Made by a program: the position numbers and the translations under genes
From: Calliopsis andreniformis
Lineage: Eukaryota; Arthropoda; Insecta; Hymenoptera; Andrenidae
Reading direction: 5' to 3'
NCBI RefSeq assembly: GCF_051401765.1
Contig: NW_027480468.1
Location: 2,728,001 to 2,792,000, forward strand
Length of the DNA stretch: 64,000 nucleotides
Notes under the pieces: generated by a model
What the model saw: only the letters and a program-made list of their open reading frames with translations
Database searches by the model: none
Told to the model about the DNA's origin: nothing
Part shown: piece after piece, positions 61,144-64,000 of the stretch
Layout of the letters: each line of letters begins with the position of its first letter
How positions within the stretch are numbered: the first letter of the stretch is position 1

Positions 61144-62719
61144 GAATTGATGCTTGTGGATAGAGATTTAAAGATTACAGATTCAGTATTGAGTATTGAA
61201 AACTGTGAATTGATGATATTCTATTGAGGATTGAGAATTGACAACTGATTGTTGAGGACTGAGGTCTGAAGATTGAGGATTCACGATTGAGGTTTCAGGA
61301 TTGAGGTTTGAGGACTGAGGATTGAGGATTGAGGAGAGAGGATTGAGGATTGAGGATTGAGGATTGAAGATTGAGGATTGGGTATTGCTGATTGAACATT
61401 GAGGAATGAGGATTGAGGATTGAGGATTGAGAATTGAGGACTGGAGATTGAATGTTGATGATTGAAGATTGAGGATTGAGGATTGAGCGTTGTGGATTGA
61501 GGACGAGGACTGAGGGTTGAGTATTGATGTTTGAGGTCTGAGGATTGAGGATTGAGGATTGAGAATTGAGGATTGAGGAATGAGGATTGAAGATTGAGGA
61601 TTGGTTATTGAGGATTGAAGAATGAGGACTGAGCGTTGAGGATTGAGGATTGAGGATTGAAGACTGAGGATTGATGATTGAGGATTGAGGATTGAGTATT
61701 GAGGATTGAGGATTGAGGATTGAGTATTGAAGATTGAGGATTGATGATTGAGGATTGAGGATTGAGGATTGAGGATTGGGTATTGAGGAAACAGGATTTA
61801 GGATTCAGAATTGATGTTTGAGGATTGAGGATTGAGAATTGAGGATTGAGGAATGAGGATTGAAGATTGAGGATTGGTTATTGAGGATTGAAGAATGAGG
61901 ACTGAGCGTTCAGGATTGAGGATTGAGGATTGAAGATTGAGGATTGATGATTGAGGATTGAGGATTGAGGGTTGAGGATTGAGGATTGAGGATTGAGGAT
62001 TGAAGATTGAGTATTGAGGATTGAATATTGCGGATTGAGGACTGAGGATTGAGGATTGAGGATTGAGGTTTGAGGATTGATGATTGAGTATTGAGGATTG
62101 AAGATTGAGGGTTGAGGATTGAGGATTGAGGTTTGAGGATTGATGATTGAGGATTGGGGACTGAGTGTTGAGGTTTGAGTGATGAGAATTGATGTTTGTG
62201 GATAGAGGCTTGAAGGTTGCAGATTGTGAATTGAGCATTGAAAACTGTGAATTGAGGATATTCTGTTGAGGATTCAGGATTGACAACTGATTGTTGAGGA
62301 CTCAGGGCTGAAGATTGAGGATTCAGGATTGAGGATTCAGAATTGAGGTTTGAGGGCTGAGGACTGAGGATTGAGGATTGAGGATTGAAGATTGAGTATT
62401 GGGGATTGAAGATTGAGGATTGAGGAGTGAGGATTGAGGATTGTGGATTGAATATTGAAGATTGGGGACTGATTGTTGAGGGTTGAGTGATGAGAATTGG
62501 TGCTTGTGGATAGAGATTTAAAGATTGCAGATTCAGTATTGAGTATTGAAAACTGTGAATTGATGATATTCTATTGAGGATTGAGAATTGACAACTGATT
62601 GTTGAGGACTGAGTTCTGAAGATTGAGGATTCAGGATTGAGGTTTCAGGATTGAGGTTTGAGGACCGAGGATTGAGGATTGAGGATTGAGGATTGAGGAT
62701 TGAGGATTGAGGATTGAGG
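61144..62719 (+). repeat. Mixed block with A4 (61149), chimeric A5 (62191) and A4b (62499)
   Basis: 62042-62425 matches 44885-45270. A5 and A4b are only 308 bp apart here, against 462-476 bp elsewhere, so about 22 heptads are missing between them. An irregular heptad string with AACAGG near 61789 has no close partner that I noticed. The block ends with a pure run of eight GAGGATT units (62667-62722). Confidence 0.75.
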
Positions 62720-64000
62720 ATTGAAGAATGAGGACTGAGGGTTGAGGATTGAGGATTGAGGATTGAGGTTTGAGGATTGATGATTGAGTATTGAGGATTG
62801 AAGGTTGAGGATTGAGGATTGAGGATTGAGGATTGAGGATTGGGGACTGAGTGTTGAGGTTTGAGTGATGAGAATTGATGTTTGTGGATAGAGATTTAAA
62901 GATTACAGATTCAGTATTGAGTATTGAAAACTGTGAATTGATGATATTCTATTGAGGATTGAGAATTGACAGCTGATTGTTGAGGACTGAGGTCTCAAGA
63001 TTGAGGATTCACGATTGAGGATTCAGGATTGAGGTTTGAGGACTGAGGATTGAGGATTGAGGAGAGAGGATTGAGGATTGAGGATTGAGGACTGAAGATT
63101 GAGGATTGGGTATTGCTGATTGAACATTGAGGAATGAGGATTGAGGATTGAGGATTGAGAATTGAGGACTGGAGATTGAATGTTGATGATTGAAGATTGA
63201 GGATTGAGGATTGAGGGTTGTGGATTGAGGACGAGGACTGAGGGTTGAGTATTGATGTTTGAGGTCTGAGGATTGAGGATTGAGGGTTGAGGATTGAGGA
63301 TTGAGGATTGAAGATTGAGGATTAAAGATTGAGTATTGAGGATTGAAGATTGAGGATTGATGATTCAGGATTGAGGATTGAGGATTGAGGATTGAGGATT
63401 GAGGATTGAGTATTGAAGATTGAGGATTGATGATAGAGGATTGAGGATTGAGGATTGAGGATTGAGTATACTGGATTGAGGATTGAAGATTGAGGATTGA
63501 GGATTGAGGATTGAGGATTATAGATTGAGTATTGAGGATAGAAGGTTGAGAATTGAGGATTGAGGATTGAACATTGAGGACTGAGTGTTGAGGGTTGAGT
63601 GATGAGAATTGATGTTTGTGGATAGTGATTTGAAGATTGCAGATTGAGTATTGAGTATTGAAAATTGTGAATCGAGGATATTCTATTGAGGATTGAGGAT
63701 TGTCACCTGATTGTTGAGGACTGAGGGCTGAAGATTGAGGATTCAGGATTGAGAATTCAGAATTGAGGTTTGAGGACTGAGGATTGAAGGTTGAGGATTG
63801 AAGATTGAGTATTGAGGGTTGAATATTGCGGATTGAGGACTGAGGATTGAGGATTGAGGATTGAGGATTGCGGGTTGAGGATTGAAGATTGAAGATTCAG
63901 GATTGAGGACTGAGGATTAAAGATTGAGTATTGAGGATTGAAGATTGATGATTGATGATTGAGGATTGAGGATTGAGTATTGAGGATTTAGGATTGAGGA
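62720..64000 (+). repeat. Copy of 52640-53927 (offset 10080, then 10073)
   Basis: 62821-63360 looks identical to 52741-53280. The offset falls by one heptad near 63370-63410, where this copy has one fewer GAGGATT in a pure run. The match continues to the end of the window, so the duplication is cut by the window edge. Seven hexamers between the copies explain the remainder 0 of 10080 modulo 7. Confidence 0.87.

Larger units (their letters stand above)
1..64000. repeat. Heptanucleotide satellite array (GAGGATT)n filling the whole window
   Basis: The commonest unit is GAGGATT on the + strand (AATCCTC on the minus strand). The sequence can be cut into consecutive heptads across the window, with common variants GAAGATT, GAGTATT, GAGGACT, GATGATT, GAGAATT, GAGGGTT and CAGGATT. 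The first base is almost always G and the last two almost always TT or CT. Pure runs are short: the longest I counted are eight units, at 62667-62722 and about 49915-49970. The consensus unit contains no C, so the + strand is G/A/T with very little C. The array continues through both window edges. No gene, RNA gene or transposon interrupts it. I infer a eukaryotic satellite block from its scale and higher-order structure. Nothing in the sequence names the species. Confidence 0.97.

Noticed and set aside
1..64000. Cyanobacterial short tandemly repeated repetitive heptamers (CCCCART type)
   Set aside because: AATCCTC/AGTCCTC differs from those units by one base, but the cyanobacterial arrays I know of are short intergenic tracts. 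A gene-free 64-kb array with higher-order structure does not fit a bacterial chromosome.
1..64000. Telomere repeat array
   Set aside because: The unit GAGGATT lacks the GGG or TTAGGG-like core of known telomeres, and the array has complex higher-order structure. A subtelomeric location remains possible but cannot be shown.
1..64000. CENP-B box as evidence for a centromere
   Set aside because: I saw no match to the known 17-bp CENP-B box, whose CG-rich ends are absent from this C-poor strand. Centromere identity cannot be claimed from sequence.

Overview
I find no gene in this window. All 64 kb appear to be one satellite-type tandem array built on a 7-bp unit, read on the + strand as GAGGATT. 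Nearly every stretch I parsed, including the parts that look unique, falls into consecutive heptads that differ from this unit by a few substitutions. I see no flanking unique DNA, transposon, RNA gene, CRISPR array or credible coding region. The many open frames on the minus strand are a by-product of the repeat. Seven is not a multiple of three, so all three minus frames read the same heptapeptide (I-L-N-P-Q-S-S), and the unit has no stop on that strand. On the + strand TGA recurs every 21 bp in every frame.

The array is highly organised. A 29-heptad (203 bp) 'core' of divergent heptads recurs about 111 times by my manual count. It falls into six diagnosable subtypes, called here A1, A2, A3, A4, A4b and A5, with preferred orders and fixed spacings (for example A2 to A3 at 308 bp, or 44 heptads). 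About 65 hexamers, heptads that have lost one base, mark two further modules (B and C). Two octamers mark a third lineage. Counting these hexamers and octamers explains the remainder modulo 7 of every long-range repeat offset I tested. Essentially all other length change has therefore been in whole heptads.

At the kilobase scale the window is a mosaic of segmental duplications. 1-4.4 kb recurs at 6.0-10.6 kb. 7.6-10.1 kb recurs at 11.4-14.0 kb. 14.3-15.8 kb recurs at 16.7-18.2 kb. 4.8-6.9 kb plus 8.5-13.0 kb are fused to make 22.9-29.6 kb. 21.7-30.4 kb recurs almost unchanged at 32.1-40.8 kb. A 1.7-kb A5-A4b-A2-A3 block occurs at 30.4, 42.4 and 50.7 kb. 39.3-43.2 kb recurs at 52.8-56.9 kb. 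56.4-58.4 kb recurs at 59.1-61.1 kb. 52.6-53.9 kb recurs at 62.7-64.0 kb.

The scale and higher-order structure suggest a heterochromatic or subtelomeric/centromeric satellite block of a eukaryote, probably from a long-read assembly. The sequence alone does not identify the species. Duplication boundaries are read by eye and are good to roughly 5-30 bp. Core anchors are given as the first base of the heptad GATGTTT or its variant.
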